A stretch of 64,000 nucleotides of DNA from Dreissena polymorpha (GCF_020536995.1 NC_068357.1:53523063-53587062); one strand, 5' to 3'. Shown: positions 32,808-46,060, numbered from the stretch's first letter. Program-made: numbers and translations. Notes: generated by a model not told the origin, from the letters alone.

Positions 32808-33125
32808 CAGTTATTGTATGTGAGGGCATGGAACGACAACTCTGCGTGGAGATTGGTGGTAGTTATTGTATGTGAGGGCATGGAATGACAATACTGCGTG
32901 GAGATTGATGGCAGTTATTGTATGTGAGGGCATGGGACGCCAACTCTGCGTGTAGATTGATGGCAGTTATTGCATGTGAGGGCATGGAACGACAACTCTG
33001 CGTGGAGATTGATGTCAGTTATTGTATGTGAAGGCATGGAACGACAACTCTGCGTGGAGATTAATGGCAGTTATTGTATGTGAAGGCATGGAACGACAAC
33101 TCTGCATGGAGATTGATGACAGTTA
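32808..33125. repeat. 52-bp minisatellite, 6 copies
   Basis: The unit with AGTTATTGTATGTGAGGGC, ATGGAACGACAACTCTGCG and GGAGATTGATGGC repeats with a 52-bp period (TGAGGGCATGG at 32821, 32873 and onward). Confidence 0.95.
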
Positions 33126-33733
<608 letters not shown>

Positions 33734-33840
33734 GGTATAGCAAAACAAGTTAAATAATGTATAACTATTTTATTAACTGAACTTAACACACACGTTACAT
33801 GTAACAGATTCCAGCCAATAAGTCTCTTACGAGACACTTC

Positions 33841-34225
33841 AGCTGGCCAAAGTCATGGACCAGCTTTGTGAAGTCTTGTTTTTGACTTGACATTCAATAG
33901 ACAGTAGCCCCAATGTTGTCAACCTTTCCTGACTCATGGTGTTCCTCATATAGTATTTAACGCGTTATAATGTTGAAAATGACCTCTCACCTTGACAGTT
34001 ATAAACTGGAATTATTAAGTATATTCGTGAAGCGATGGCAACGTTTGGAAAAGTGTTCTGTAGTTGACCTCCATCTAACTTCAGCATTTCACTCACGTGG
34101 GTGATTGTTTGTCTTGGTACGCTTCTAAGATGATTTTTAACTGAACGAACTCGTAAACAAAAGACGCATCAATGTCATCTGGATAAGACTCCACTTGATG
34201 CGTTGAACATTTCCGTAGATAATCC
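33841..34225 (-). pseudogene. hAT-family transposase remnant (C-terminal dimerisation region)
   Basis: The minus strand reads YPDDIDASFVYEFVQLK, then after a frame change FPNVAIASRIYLIIPV and NCQGERSFSTL, a stop, and MRNTMSQERLTTLGLLSIE. The block P-x-x-N-C-x-GERSFS…L-R-x-x-M-x-QERL…LLSIE is the hAT dimerisation motif of DUF4371/ZMYM-type transposases. At least one frame change and one in-frame stop are present, and the N-terminal zinc finger and catalytic core are missing, so it is an old fragment of a plain DNA transposon. Confidence 0.8.
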
Positions 34226-34499
34226 AAGGTGAAACAGCGAGATATCCTTGTGGCTCGTGTCAGTAATCCGATACGTCTGACAGTGAAATATGCTATAGTT
34301 TAGTTAAGTTATCTGTCTGTAGACATATCAAGTGCGTGAACAAAAGTGTGCAAGTCATAAACATATGATAAATTGAGCTTGAAAACCGTGACACGGTATT
34401 AACAACATATGGAAGCCAGTGATTGGCTACGCTACTATTGGATATAGATCAAAGGCCCCCCACCGACCTGTTACTAGTAAAGCTTGTAAACAAAACTCA

Positions 34500-34618
34500 C
34501 ACAAAAAACAGCAGTTCGCAATACTTATTTTTAACGCTGACTTCATTGTGGAAGTGACGCAATGGAATTGCCATTGAAAACTCCATAGCTAGGGAGTAGG
34601 GTGAAATATATCACTTAG
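34500..34618 (+). other. Putative 5' non-coding exon of gene B
   Basis: Homologous to 20725-20852 (CTTATTTTTAACGCTGACTTC, split by one change from unit A; TTGTGGAAGTGAC), ending ACTTAG before the donor GTAAGA at 34619. It is the most diverged of the three copies, in line with its position outside the near-identical A-B tract. Confidence 0.5.
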
Positions 34619-36288
34619 GTAAGATTATAAATACATGATATGTCTATTTTTTGGCATATTTAATTAAAAGTATTATTTATCATAACAATATGGTTCATTT
34701 AAACTTCACGCATATTTATTTTTTGTTCATGCTACGGATTAAATTGATTTTTAACTTCAAAATAATCGAAAGTATAAATGGGCAATAAATGTATCAAACA
34801 AAGAGTTGAAAAACATTAATTTGATATAAGAGAATATATTAATTATTTGTGGTTAGATTGAAAACGTACACAGTGGCATATGATTGTTATGTGTAAAATA
34901 ACTTTTTCTCGTTCAAAGATACATACTGTAAATATGACATTATATCGTTGTTTTTTTATAAGGAGAGTTGGAAAACCCCACATTCAATACGTTAGTTGGG
35001 ATCCCATAATTGGAAACATGGAAATGTCGAATGTTTGTTTTTTATTGTTTACTATATGATATTACTTTAATACGACCTTAGCCAGGTTATAAGACAATTA
35101 TTTGTACACGTATGTAGGCAAATGCTTGGTTAAACTAATGTATATACATGTATGGTGCATGTAACTCGTTTTTTGTTGTTTTCTCCGAAATTCGATTTAT
35201 AAAAAATATCAGGCATATTCCCCAACCAAAAGTTAAAAAAAAAATTGCGTCATGTGATAATGAAAGACAAGAGGGCCACCAATGCAATGGGTGCTCACCG
35301 AGCACCTAAGAAACTAAACTGATCGAAGCAAGTGTTGGGTCTACCAGCTTTCACTTTAGGAAAACTAACGCAATCCATTGCGGCCATTTTTTGCAATGGA
35401 CCCGGAACCATTAAAAAAAAATAAAGCCAAGATATCATAGGAAAAGATGTTTTAGCAAGTTCCATGAAGGTTGTGCTATCATGTGTATTCTAGAGTGTAG
35501 ACAACGTTTCTCTAAAGTCATTTAAGAAAAATTGCATCCACACCTGACAAACAGACCAGAACAATTTTCGAGATTTCGTTGGCTCATAGCGGGGCAGAAC
35601 TGTTACTTTTAGATTGATCACGAGGACTATAGTCGTATTTTAAAAAACGGAACCACCCCTGGCCTCCATGTCTTTCAACGGTCGGAACCCTATAAAATTT
35701 AGCCGAACGAGATATTACAAGAACAAACGTTTTAAGTAAGTTGCATGATGACTGTACAAAAAACCTGGGACATCTAGAGTGTCCATGTAGCAATATAAGG
35801 AAACTGACCACCCACCACATGAAGACAGTTTTGTAACAGACCAGAACAATTTGAAGGCATGCAAGAATGAATTCCTAAAAGAATTGAATACAGAAAAAAC
35901 AATTAAGGCTCTCCGAAACATAGTGGAGTAATTGACATTTGTTAAAACACTACACACACGGTCAATTTACATTACATTAAGATCTTGTCGTGCTTGATAT
36001 GGCCGCATAATAATGAAGTGCGCTGAATAAGTAAACCTCGTTTTAAATAACATCCGCATCGGTCTAGCCCATAAAATGATTTACAGTGAACCTCAAATAT
36101 CAGAACTGCAAGTATGTCCTTAATAAATTGACATAAATGTCTTATAAATATCGACTTTTATTTCATCATTGGAAGACTTACTAAGTCAGTTGTGACACAA
36201 ACAAACATCATTAAAATACTGCAATTGTAACATTAATAAAAAGCTTCCATTATTAGAGAAGAAACTTGTCGTGATACCTGTCTTTCAG
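34619..36288 (+). other. First intron of gene B
   Basis: Colinear with the first intron of gene A, including the block GGCCACCAATGCAATGGGTGC (35273) to CAGACCAGAACAATTT. It ends at the acceptor TCTTTCAG. No coding sequence recognised. Confidence 0.5.
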
Positions 36289-36328
36289 AAACCAAAGCTG
36301 GGAGGACAGCTAAGGCAAACGGTTGAAA

Positions 36329-39300
36329 ATGCTTCCTGATCAACCCAACCAAACGTATGCTGCCACAAAATGCAAGTAGCTGGTGTCAAAAAGACTTATC
36401 TAGAAACTAACACGTATCGACAAGGTTTTATGTTAAAGGATTTGTGTCTATGCCATTTTGCTAAATTTGAAATATTGTTTATAAATAACGACAATGACTT
36501 TAACCAAAGACATATATTTTGAGTTTAAACTGTCAGTTGTACATGTACATGTAATTCCGTTTTTTATAATTCGTGATAATTCGTAAAATTTGGCTTACAA
36601 CGGAATGCTCAAAATAGTTAAGAATATCTTATATGTGTGCATGTCTCAATTACCCATCATGCCTTTTAGGTAATGACTCGTGTCAGTCTGGAGCTGGAAA
36701 TTCAAAAGAAATTGTGCATTCAGCAGAAAGCTCTCTCAGCGTGTGTTCTTTCAACGAACGTCATGTTGATAAGCACGTCTGGGACTCCATGCCACCGGAA
36801 CTGAAAGTAGCGTATATAGATGTTTTAATTCTGTACCACGAAAATGATCAACAGAATGCTGCAGAATTCAGAGACCACCTTGTCAATGATATTCAGCTGA
36901 AACATAGGGAAAAGGTTCGTGCTCTTTTGTACGATGAAGGTGAACTAATTGCTTTAAATAACAGAAAAATTGGGCAACTGAGTGATGCAATGAACAGAAG
37001 CACATACGTTTTCATCTACCTTACAAAAGAATTCGTAAAGGATAAGTGGATGGAGTTTACCAGCGAAGTTTTTTTAATGGAAGCCATTGAAAATCCTGAC
37101 AAGCAGTGGTGCGTTGTTCCAGTCTTCACTGAAAAACGCAATGGAACATTTAAAATCCCTACAGGACTCAACATACTTAACGGATTGAATTATTACAATA
37201 AGGATCAGTACTATTTAAAACAAGTAACATGTTTGATTGAGTCACGGATTCAAAGCAGAAAGAAAGCCGATGTTAAGTTAATAAACATGCAGAAAGTATG
37301 GATATCAAACCAAGAAAAAACCACATCTGCATCGTATTCCGAAACAAATAATGAATTGTCAGATTTCAAATCCAGCAAACCATGTAAGACTCAAGACAAA
37401 ATGTGCTATAGTAACGAAGACCTCACCCTTCTGACCGACACTCCTCCAAATGTTAATGAATGCTTTGGTAAGAACGAACCTGAAACTGAATGGACTGAAC
37501 ATAATAATTCGGAACTCCGTGTTTCCACAATAAGCACTTTACATTGTGACATGGCAATGTCTTCACCAATGCCAAAGAGGTCGGATTCGACAAATCTTCC
37601 AACAATTTGTGATAAGCAAAGCTATGGGCGCAGTACTGCTGAGCAGAAGCGAACAAATGCAGATGCATATCATCTCGAGGCAGGAAACATGAATGACTTT
37701 ACTGATGAAGTTCGTCCACACAGCCCTCCAAGTCGGTATTCCGATCAAGCAGCTGAACATTTTGAGCCACACTCTAAATCCGAATTTAAGGACCAGCGAA
37801 ATAAAGGTAATATAGATTGCATGTAAATGCGAGTTTAAGTGTGTGGATTTATTAGCGAATATGCATGGACTGATTTGATGTGTTTACGCAAAGAGAGAAA
37901 TAAACGTTGTTCATGTGTACTAAAATATGGACTTAAAACAGAATATTGTCATATAAAAAGGAAAAGACGAGTCCGTGCTGTTTACTTTATTGTATGTATA
38001 CTATCGCGTTAAAGTTTAATTTGAGTGTAACGGTCTTTCAGGCAAGAAAAGGGAAACGATGAAGACTGATGACAGTTTGTATCAGCCACTTACCATGATA
38101 TCGTTTGATGAAAGCGGAAGATCGATCTCCGTTTGTTTAGGGACAGCAAATGGTGGAGAAAATCAAACACAAAGCCTTATAGTGAACACACTTGGACATG
38201 AACAGTCCCGATCAGTTGGAGGTCAGTATTGCGGTCAAACTTATACAAATGATGCAGCGCGGGAAGCGGCGTTAATACCACAGTTTGAAACACTATTGCA
38301 CTCCGGTGATATTGGCTCGTATTCGGGTTCAGGAAATCAATCAAAACCCTGTCCAGATAACATCGCTGAAAACGTGCTACCACAAACAACTGATGTCAAT
38401 CAGAACGAATACTTGAACATACAAGGTAATTGCGTTTAATGTTCAGCTAACTTATTGATTAATAACGGCAACATAGATACGTTCGAGATACATTTCGTTG
38501 TACATTTATGTATCATGCTAGGTCAACGTAAATCGGAATATAATATTCATGTGTAGCACATAATCAAGAAATCCTTATTTTATATTGATCAAAATGCATA
38601 ATCGTTTAGAGTACTCTTAACATTTTGAGTTCATTAAATGTTGCTAGCATGCGTATTTGTTATTAATTCAACCCATATATTTCAACTTTTTTATAATGTA
38701 CAGGTGCACTACCATTACTAAGCGACTTTGAAATTGGACCTGAATTACATAATACAGAAAATGAAAGACACCCACGCAGACATGAACCAATTTATTGCGT
38801 ACATGAATCTGAGAAAATCAACAGACAGGCAGCAGAAGGATCGTCACCTATTGTCCACTATCATAAAACTGTAAGAGCAGTTTTCAATTAACAATCCGGT
38901 TGCCAATATTTTGGGATGTCGTACCTGAAATTACCATACTTATTTCATTATTATTGGTGTTGTTGTTTCTGTAGGTCATCAACATACACAGAGCAACAAA
39001 CATTCAAATCGGAGATCAGAATATGATACTAGAAGCTAATGATAGTGACGATGAATGTAACAGCAATTACAAAGAATCACAGACACATGAAGTCACTGAA
39101 GAAGAAATGCATCAAAGTGATAATCGAAACGGCGAACTCCTAAGTAAAAGGTAACAACATTTAATTCATTTTTTTTAGGACAAGACACGTAGTCGGTTCA
39201 CTGTTCAATATGGTTTTGCATTGAGAGGATATCGTTAATGAACAGCATTATCAATCCGATCTTTATTATCTTTAAAATACAATTATTGCACAGTGTTAGT

Positions 39301-40028
39301 CAACATCTTTTGCTAAGAATATTCAAATAGGAATGCTGCTATTAAGTTAACAAGACTTATATGTTTTCAACTTATACAGGGAATTAGAGGTTGGACTAGA
39401 CAAAATCCATGACGCTGATGACGACCATATGAATTCCTCTTTAAAATCAGTCCCGGCTTCGGATGCACAACTCTTTACGGACAACGTATGTAAGGATGAA
39501 GCTGATGCTAACAGAGCAGTGAGAGATAGCAGTTTTATTGATACTTCAGTGAAAGAAGATTGTAACCTACAAACAGAAGATACAACACAGGTGAATGGAA
39601 TACCGATATCTTTGTGGTCTAAAAATAGCAAGATATATATACTTGGTTTGGTTTAAAGTATGTCAACATTTATACATGTTTAGTTAGAATTCGAAAATAA
39701 AAAAGATAATTGGTTTCAGATATGTATATTTTTATATTATTATTATTGATATATATTGATATGGTTTTATTGTCAGAATTGTGAGGATGGAGCAAGCGAA
39801 CAAAGTGAACACTTGCGCAGATTTGCCATTCGAGCAGAGCATGTGAATCCGAGCAGTAAAAAGCATTTTGAAACGATAACACCAGTGCAAGACCAAAGCT
39901 ACGTATGCGACACCGGAAACTTGAATAGTGTCGTTGCTCTTGAAAATATCGACTATGGTAAACGTCTAAGAAAGTTTGGAATGCTAGTTTGTGTCATCGT
40001 GCTTACTGCTGGTAGCATACTTTTATAG
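36329..40028 (+). CDS. TIR-RHIM tail-anchored adaptor-like protein, copy B (spliced)
   Basis: Predicted exons: 36329-36371, 36670-37806, 38042-38425, 38704-38870, 38975-39150, 39380-39590 and 39777-40028; same phases as copy A, 789 codons, open throughout. The protein is nearly the same as copy A from within the TIR domain onward, with one Thr fewer in the linker. The first 70 or so residues differ much more (GNDSCQSGAGNSKEIVHSAE here). The TIR has YIDVLILYHENDQQNAAEF; the RHIM reads IQIGDQNMIL, slightly closer to the RIPK1 and ZBP1 pattern than copy A; the C-terminal FGMLVCVIVLTAGSILL anchor is identical. Both copies look functional. The second intron is only about 300 bp because the repeat in copy A is absent. 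Confidence 0.82.
36670..37806 (+). CDS. Gene B exon 3: TIR domain
   Basis: The acceptor GCCTTTTAG ends at 36669; the donor AAAG|GTAATA follows 37806. Length is 1137 nt, the same as in gene A. TIR landmarks as in copy A: LLYDEGELIALNNRKIGQ, LSDAMNRSTYVFIYLT, DKWMEFTSEVFLMEAI. The linker block ISTLHCDMAMSSPMPKRS is retained. Confidence 0.87.
38975..39150 (+). CDS. Gene B exon 6: RHIM motif
   Basis: An exon of 176 nt after TTTCTGTAG, as in gene A. The core is NIQIGDQNMIL. The N-M-I order places a hydrophobic residue where RIPK1 has N-Y-M. Confidence 0.8.
39777..40028 (+). CDS. Gene B exon 8: C-terminal tail anchor
   Basis: The acceptor TTATTGTCAG ends at 39776. It encodes NCEDGASEQSEHLRRFAI…KRLRKFGMLVCVIVLT…LL and stop, the same length as in gene A. 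Confidence 0.75.
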   Translation, partial: NCEDGASEQSEHLRRFAIRAEHVNPSSKKHFETITPVQDQSYVCDTGNLNSVVALENIDYGKRLRKFGMLVCVIVLTAGSILL

Positions 40029-40448
40029 AATAAGGTTGCCAACGTGCCGGCTATTTGGAATGCAAATAATGTCAAACAACAAATACAATTAAATGAGTGG
40101 ATTGTCACTGACATTAGACTGTGTTATACATAAGACTGTATCATTCTCCTAGCAGAGTTGTCGTTCGTGCCTCAACAAACACGTAATGTAATGAACCGGA
40201 GTGTAAGAGAGCGAGACTGTATTTGGTATTCTTGTTTTCGTGAAGATGAAAAGTTAAGTGTTAGCTTTAATATGACAAAAGCACAATTATGGTAAATCCC
40301 TTAAAGACATGAACATAACTAATCCGTGGTATTCATATTGTCATATACTCGTTTTTTTTCTAAATATTATTACTTCACTTACTCTGTAGTCGTGCAGACA
40401 CATTTGTATAGATGTATTACTGGTTGTTATATGATAAACATTCTACCA

Positions 40449-40865
40449 GAGGGGGTAATCACGTGACGATCAAAAGAAAGTCAAGCGTTCGACGTCCCTT
40501 TCAAAACATGTATTTTTCGCCGTTTTTTATATACGTTTTATTTCTTTTGTTAAATTTGTAAATGCCGCTTACTTTCCAGCCAGCGTTTATTTCGTATTGA
40601 TATTTGCTTTATATATCGACTTTACTCGCTTCGAATTTTCTTAGCGGGCGCTGTTATTATGTGATCGCGCTAAGAAATTTCGTAATGAGTAAAGTCGAGA
40701 TATAGAGCCAATATTAATATGAAATAAATGCTACCGGTAATCACTTTTTTGCTGATATGGCTGGAAATTGAGCGGCATTTAAAAAATAAAGGTTATACAA
40801 CGGCGAAAAAATACCTGTCTCGGCATGGATGTCTCCATCGTGACTATCACGTGATTATGACTATG
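40449..40865. repeat. Foldback element, copy in unit B
   Basis: Homologous to 32316-32697: GAGGGGGTAATCACGTGACG at the left, TATCACGTGATTATGA at the right, with inner arms GCGTTTATTTCGTATTGATA and TATTAATATGAAATAAATGC. The centre differs (a GCGGGCGCTGTTATTATG insertion) and the right end is eroded. Confidence 0.75.
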
Positions 40866-41764
40866 ACTACGCAGACAGTAAATAACAACCGACAGATGTC
40901 ACGCTCGATTGGTCATTTTCTGCTCGGGTCTTACTTAAATGTACCCCGGGTACTCTTAAGTATACGTAAATGTACTCCGATTACGGAAAATATACTAAGA
41001 CGTACCCGGCAAATATAGACTGTACCCGAGTTTTATTCCCACAGAAAATACGATGTTGTGAAACGCGCTACGGAATACACAACCAAATTATCTTTCAACA
41101 AAACTTGCTTCAACATTATTTTTTCATTACGAGTTTCGAGAATATAGGGCCATTTTACAAAATATTTTTACATAAATATAAACATAATGAATTTGAAAAA
41201 AAAAACGATAACGACCAATAACTCTTAAATTCTTCAGCAAGCCGAACTTTCTACATAGTAACGAGGAAACCCTGACACAGCCACCAGGCTGACGAGTCGA
41301 TGTCTGCTGCTCAAGACTATAACGCTTGAAGCAATTAAACAAAGACATCCGTTATGTTGATTGAAAGTAACTGAGGATTGTTGTAACTGGTGATCGTGAA
41401 CTTGAATGTCAACCTCCTTATAATTTTCTGTGTCACTCTGGGAACCTACTTCAGTCATGACTGCTCTGCGCAACGCAATATTCGCGCGATCATCATTGCA
41501 CACTTAAAGAAACAAATCAAAATATGTAATCTTCTTAAGCTTCACTTAATTTCGTGTCTTACAAAAATCATCATTTACACGAAGCATTTCTAGATCTTCT
41601 TTGTTTTTGATAGAATGAATTAGGTTGTTTTAAAACGTTATAATTATGTTTTTGCATTTGCAACACGAGAACGGAAAAGAATATGTTTATGTTTAATTAT
41701 GTAATGTCGAATTCGGCTCCAATTACCAGCTGAATAAAACCAATCAAATTGTCGCTTGCAGACT

Positions 41765-42075
41765 TTTTTACCAATAAAAACGTTCCGAAACAAGAAATAG
41801 ATTTCATGCTATTCATAGAGGTGTAACGTCATTGAGAAGTGACACAGTTTGACACATTAGCCTTGGAATTGAGACCTGTACACACAATTATTTGATTTTG
41901 CAAAAAGTGGAATAGGCCTATATACTAGTAAAACGCATGATATCCCTCTGACCACGTTAAGTCCAGGGGCGTGCCTGGGATTAAGCACGTGCATGCTTAA
42001 GTTGATTAATAGAGCCGAGAAATTAAAAGCGATCAAAAAAACACGATTAAAACGCATTAAAAAAGACTTTGCCAT
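41765..42075. repeat. Segment shared with 18211-19050
   Basis: Same blocks in the same order as upstream of unit A, including CACGTGCATGCTTAAGT, ahead of the third 5' exon. It supports a duplicated segment reaching further 5' than the gene. Confidence 0.6.
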
Positions 42076-42203
42076 AAGGCATAATATGTACTCGCCAGGG
42101 TTAGACAAACAACCACTAATGTCTATCCTTGCACTCAATCTTATCGATTGTCACACATATATATATATATATATAAACTAATCGTTATTGGATGATCTTT
42201 GTC

Positions 42204-42326
42204 AACATAGGACAGTGCACGCGCTTCATGAATAAGCAAGTCTTATTTTTAACGAAGACATCATTGTGGAAGAAACGTAGTGGAATATTTGTTGTAAACT
42301 CCATTCTGTATTAGGTGATTGCTTAG
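42204..42326 (+). other. Putative 5' non-coding exon of copy C
   Basis: ACATAGGACAGTGCACGCG, CTTATTTTTAACG, ACATCATTGTGGAAG and GGTGATTGCTTAG|GTAAGG match unit A closely. The donor is at 42327. Homology with unit A continues in the intron to about 42730 (CTTAACGACAT, AGGTTGAAA) and then stops. Confidence 0.55.
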
Positions 42327-42730
42327 GTAAGGGTGCCTATTTTCTTGTAGATTTTAATAATTTTATTACTTATCGTTAAACTATTATTTATTTATACTTA
42401 CACGATTCTCTATTTTTGACGATTAAATGGATTTTAACTTTGGAATAATCTAAAGTTGAATAGCCAATAAATGTATCAAACAAATAGTTAAATAACGGTT
42501 TTTAAAAACGTATATTAAAATGTATATTAATTATTTGTGGAAAGATTAAAACCAAACAATCATAGTGGCATATGATTGTAATGTTTTGAATAACATTATC
42601 TTGTTGAAAAACACAGAAAAATGAAATTATATCGTTGGCTAATTTTGGAAATGGGAAAACCCACAATAACTTTTATACATTACGGGGAATCCCCTTATTG
42701 GAAATTATACTTAACGACATTAGGTTGAAA

Positions 42731-44165
42731 AAAAATATGCACACATAAAAAGTTTTATGTCATTGTACGCTTTTAATTACTGGGGTGTAACCCAAACGTT
42801 TAAATTATCCAATCATATCTTTATAGAATCACGTGAGCTCTTGTACTAATGAAAATCGATCCTAGCCATACTGGTTTTGGAATTCCTTCTTCACAGTTGC
42901 GTCGTTATTATCGACACTAAATTTTAACAATTACGCTTTTCAGCGGTATTATTAATTAACTTTATAATATTAGACGAGAATGTGTTCAATTTGTTCGCCC
43001 AATACAAGTTGAGCCTCGCCAATAAAGTTCGAAACTCGCCTTATACGAGAAAAAGGCGGCCAATATGGAAAAAACACGGCCAATACGGAAAAGGTCGGCC
43101 AATACGAGATTCAGCCAATCAGAAACCAGGAAAAACTCGGCCTTATATGAGATTCTAAACTTTCGACAATTTGGACGCCATTTTGAAGTTGTATGCTTAG
43201 TTTTGGTGCAAAATTTAAATCTTAAAAATATACTTTAAGCACCCAGCCCCTTGTATATTCAGCTCCCTTTTTTGACAATAACAATAGTGTAGTGTAACCA
43301 CAACAGTAAGGTTCAATATTTGAGCGTACAAAAATAACTACAGGTTACGCATGCGCAATTAATTTCCTTCTATATTACATATAAAATAGTTGAAGTTCGA
43401 TATCAATTTTTACCATGATCAAGCGCATACCCACTATATCATCACCCATCATTGGAAAGATAAATGCATAATCTTTTGAAAAAAATGCATGTCATTAAAT
43501 TCTATGTGTGCTAACTCAAAATATTTACCTTAGAATAGGCAAACCGGTTTTGACAGTTGTGCAGACAACCATTTGGGCTCAAATAGTATGACCTACTTTC
43601 AAAGCCGGGAACTATCAACACAAAAAGTAGAGCACAAAAATGGCTTATTTTCTTATTGCTTACAAATATACCTTCAAGTTGATACCAAAACTAACCATTT
43701 GCAATGTATTTTACAAATCCTAGGCAGCATGCACTCAACAATGTGTGCTAAGTATCAAACTTACTGCATGTAACCCTAAAAACAGGAGTTCCGGTTTGGG
43801 GTTATGTGACCTACAATGAGCGCCCAAAGTAAAACTAATTCGAAATCATGGAGGATTTACACATTACAAATGCAATTCCTAATGGCAATAAGTAAGTTTT
43901 CAATGCTTATTGTCTTTCTGAGTTGTATTAAAAACAACGGTAGTGGATCCAGTCTGGCTGGAATGTTATTCAGGTAAATTTTACATGATTTCGCGACCTT
44001 TCAAATTGTGTTCCTGCTAAAGTTATGTCTAGAAAGCATCTGTCGTCATTTGTTGTAAAATACAGATAAACTGCTTTCCACTAATGTCGTCAGCGAGGTA
44101 CCACTTGTCAATGCTTGTTTCGCCCTTTTAAACCTAGGACAAGCTCTTAGTGGCGGGCGGCAGTG
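42731..44165. other. Unassigned interval with short CGGCCAATA repeats
   Basis: Between 43000 and 43160 the words CGGCCAATACGGAAAA and CGGCCAATATGGAAAA, with CTCGCC/CTCGGCC-TTATA-GAGA, recur about five times. Otherwise nothing recognised. Confidence 0.4.
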
Positions 44166-44169
44166 CTGA

Positions 44170-44850
44170 TCAGATACTACCCATTAGTGGATGACTTCCA
44201 GCTACTGGCGTTCCTCCTTAGCCACAGCCAGCTGGAGCCTCTTTCTGCTGCCTGTGATACCTTCTTAATGGCCAGCTTTCTCGCCTGTCCCACTATTCCC
44301 ATATCCTGGAACATCTTTCCCAGCGATGGTGCAGGAAACCCTCTGCATCCCACTTCAATCGGGTAGTTCCATGCTCTCCAACCGGCCTCTCTACATTCCT
44401 GGACGACATCTTCGTACTTGGCCTTCTTTCTCTCATGTGCCTGAGTACATCTTTCTTCCCACGGTACAGTCAGCTCTACCAAAATGATCTTCTTTGTCTT
44501 TTAAGAGACCATCACAATGTCTGGACGTAGGATAGTGTGGACAATGTCTGAAAACTGCAGCTGTTTTCTAAGATCTGCCCGTAGTTCCCAGTCATTTGTG
44601 CCGTCTAGGATACTCGAATGTCCTTCCTTTTGTACCCTTCATTACTGTCCCTGCTGGTACAAGGTTGATTTGCTTTGCCCCTGCATGTACTCGCGCCTTC
44701 TTCTTGTGTCTCTCAAGTGTATCAGCTACTCTCAGAGTACCTGGTCATGTCTCCAGCGATATCTCCCCTGGGCAAGCGCTTCCTTACACGAGGACAAGAT
44801 GTGGTCCAGATGTACTTATTTTAAATGCTATTGTTTCTATGCGTTATCAG
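44170..44850 (-). pseudogene. Retroelement nuclease-like C-terminal fragment
   Basis: The minus frame 44177-44482 reads VELTVPWEERCTQAHERKKA, then KYEDVVQECREAGWRAW and YPIEVGCRGF. Just upstream on the same strand is DLRKQLQFSDIVHTILRPDIVM. A spaced RPD…ELTVPWE…K looks like the PD-(D/E)XK core of restriction-like endonucleases found at the C-terminus of some non-LTR retrotransposons. No reverse transcriptase is attached and the reading frame is broken. The region is more GC-rich than its surroundings. Confidence 0.5.
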
Positions 44851-45286
44851 TAATATCGCCGTCAAATTACAATATTAATGAAATTATAATTATTCTTCTA
44901 AAATTGAATGCATGGGACATTTGTTTCCTCTTGCAACAATATTCAATTTCCGTTTTAAATTAACAAGATATCTCGTAAAAGGTTGGCTAGATTGAACTTT
45001 ACCGGTACGCAGTTGTTAAACACTATCGACAAAGCTTGGATTTCGGGTCGAAAGCCCCCGATACTAAAGAAATATATAGGATAAACAGGATTATTACTCA
45101 GTGCTCACTCTTGCCTTCAGAAAATAATAGCCATAATTGTTTTTTTTAAAAAAATAGCCAAAACAGACGCGGGCTTTTCCGCACAACGGTACTGAAGACA
45201 AAAACAAACAACAAAAAAATCTCATTTTATCTATGTTTTATTAAATGTATATCTATTCATTTGTTATATTAACTTAAAAACAAGCA
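44851..45286. other. Unassigned interval
   Basis: AT-rich. Contains only a single arm of the foldback element known from 13792-13904 (near 44995-45015). Confidence 0.4.
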
Positions 45287-45640
45287 TGATATCAGTGTGT
45301 CATTTTCTAAAATATAATCATGGCTTAACATACAAAGTCATGTACATTCAAACATACACAGTCATGTACATCATGTATCATTATGTCATTTTCTAAAATA
45401 TTATCATGGCTTAACATACAAAGTCATGTACATACAAACATACAAAGTCATGTTCATCATGTATCAGTGGGTCGTTTCTAAAATACTATCATTGCTTAAC
45501 ATACAAAGTCATGTACATATAAACATACAAAGTCATGTACATCATGTATCAGTGTGTCATTTTCTAAAATATTATCATGGCTTTACATACAAAGTCATGT
45601 ACATACAAACATACAAAGACATCAACTTACTGTTAGTTAT
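45287..45640. repeat. 86-bp minisatellite, about 4 copies
   Basis: CATTTTCTAAAATA…TCATGGCTTAACATACAAAG repeats at about 45301, 45387, 45473 and 45558. Within each unit ACATACAAAGTCATGTACAT is itself doubled. The frame 45426-45662 is incidental. Confidence 0.9.
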
Positions 45641-45920
45641 TGTGTTGGTGTTGGGCGCTTAGCAACGATACAATTATACGCTTTTCCTTTTTTTACGTAC
45701 CTGTAAAAAGATCAATGGCCCAAAAGGTAAATTGGTGTACATGACATTTCCAAAGCATTTTGGATGGGACTATAAACAGGGTAAAAGTTGTATAGAACAG
45801 AAATTTAACTATTTTCCAAAACTTCATACTTAATTTATTTTATATTGCAAAACCTGTGTTTCGAAAGTGACATTCAAGCTTTTCCTGCTGAATAATATTA
45901 TAAAGTTAATTAATGAAATT

Positions 45921-46060
45921 GTCATTAATTAGTTGAATTCATATTGGCTTTGTTATTGAGCTGAAGACAGCCGTATTGTCATTCGGCCTGCGGCCTCAGG
46001 CCAATACGGCTGTCTTCAGCCCAATAACAAAGCCAATATGAATTCAGCTAATTAATAACA
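45921..46060. repeat. Long palindrome with arms of about 60 bp
   Basis: ATTAGTTGAATTCATATTGG, CTTTGTTATTGAGCTGAAG and ACAGCCGTATTG are mirrored by CAATACGGCTGT, CTTCAGCCCAATAACAAAG and CCAATATGAATTCAGCTAAT around CCTGCGGCCTCAGG. Very few mismatches, so it is a recent inverted duplication or a foldback MITE. Confidence 0.9.

Larger units (their letters stand above)
40029..42203. other. Intergenic interval B-C
   Basis: Holds the gene B 3' flank, the empty target site (40424-40428), the foldback element (40449-40865), a repeat shared with 3125-4110 (40915-41035) and the segment shared with 18211-19050 (41765-42075). No gene supported. Confidence 0.55.

Noticed and set aside
44517-44963. 148-codon plus-strand frame
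   Set aside because: Antisense shadow of the minus-strand retroelement fragment.
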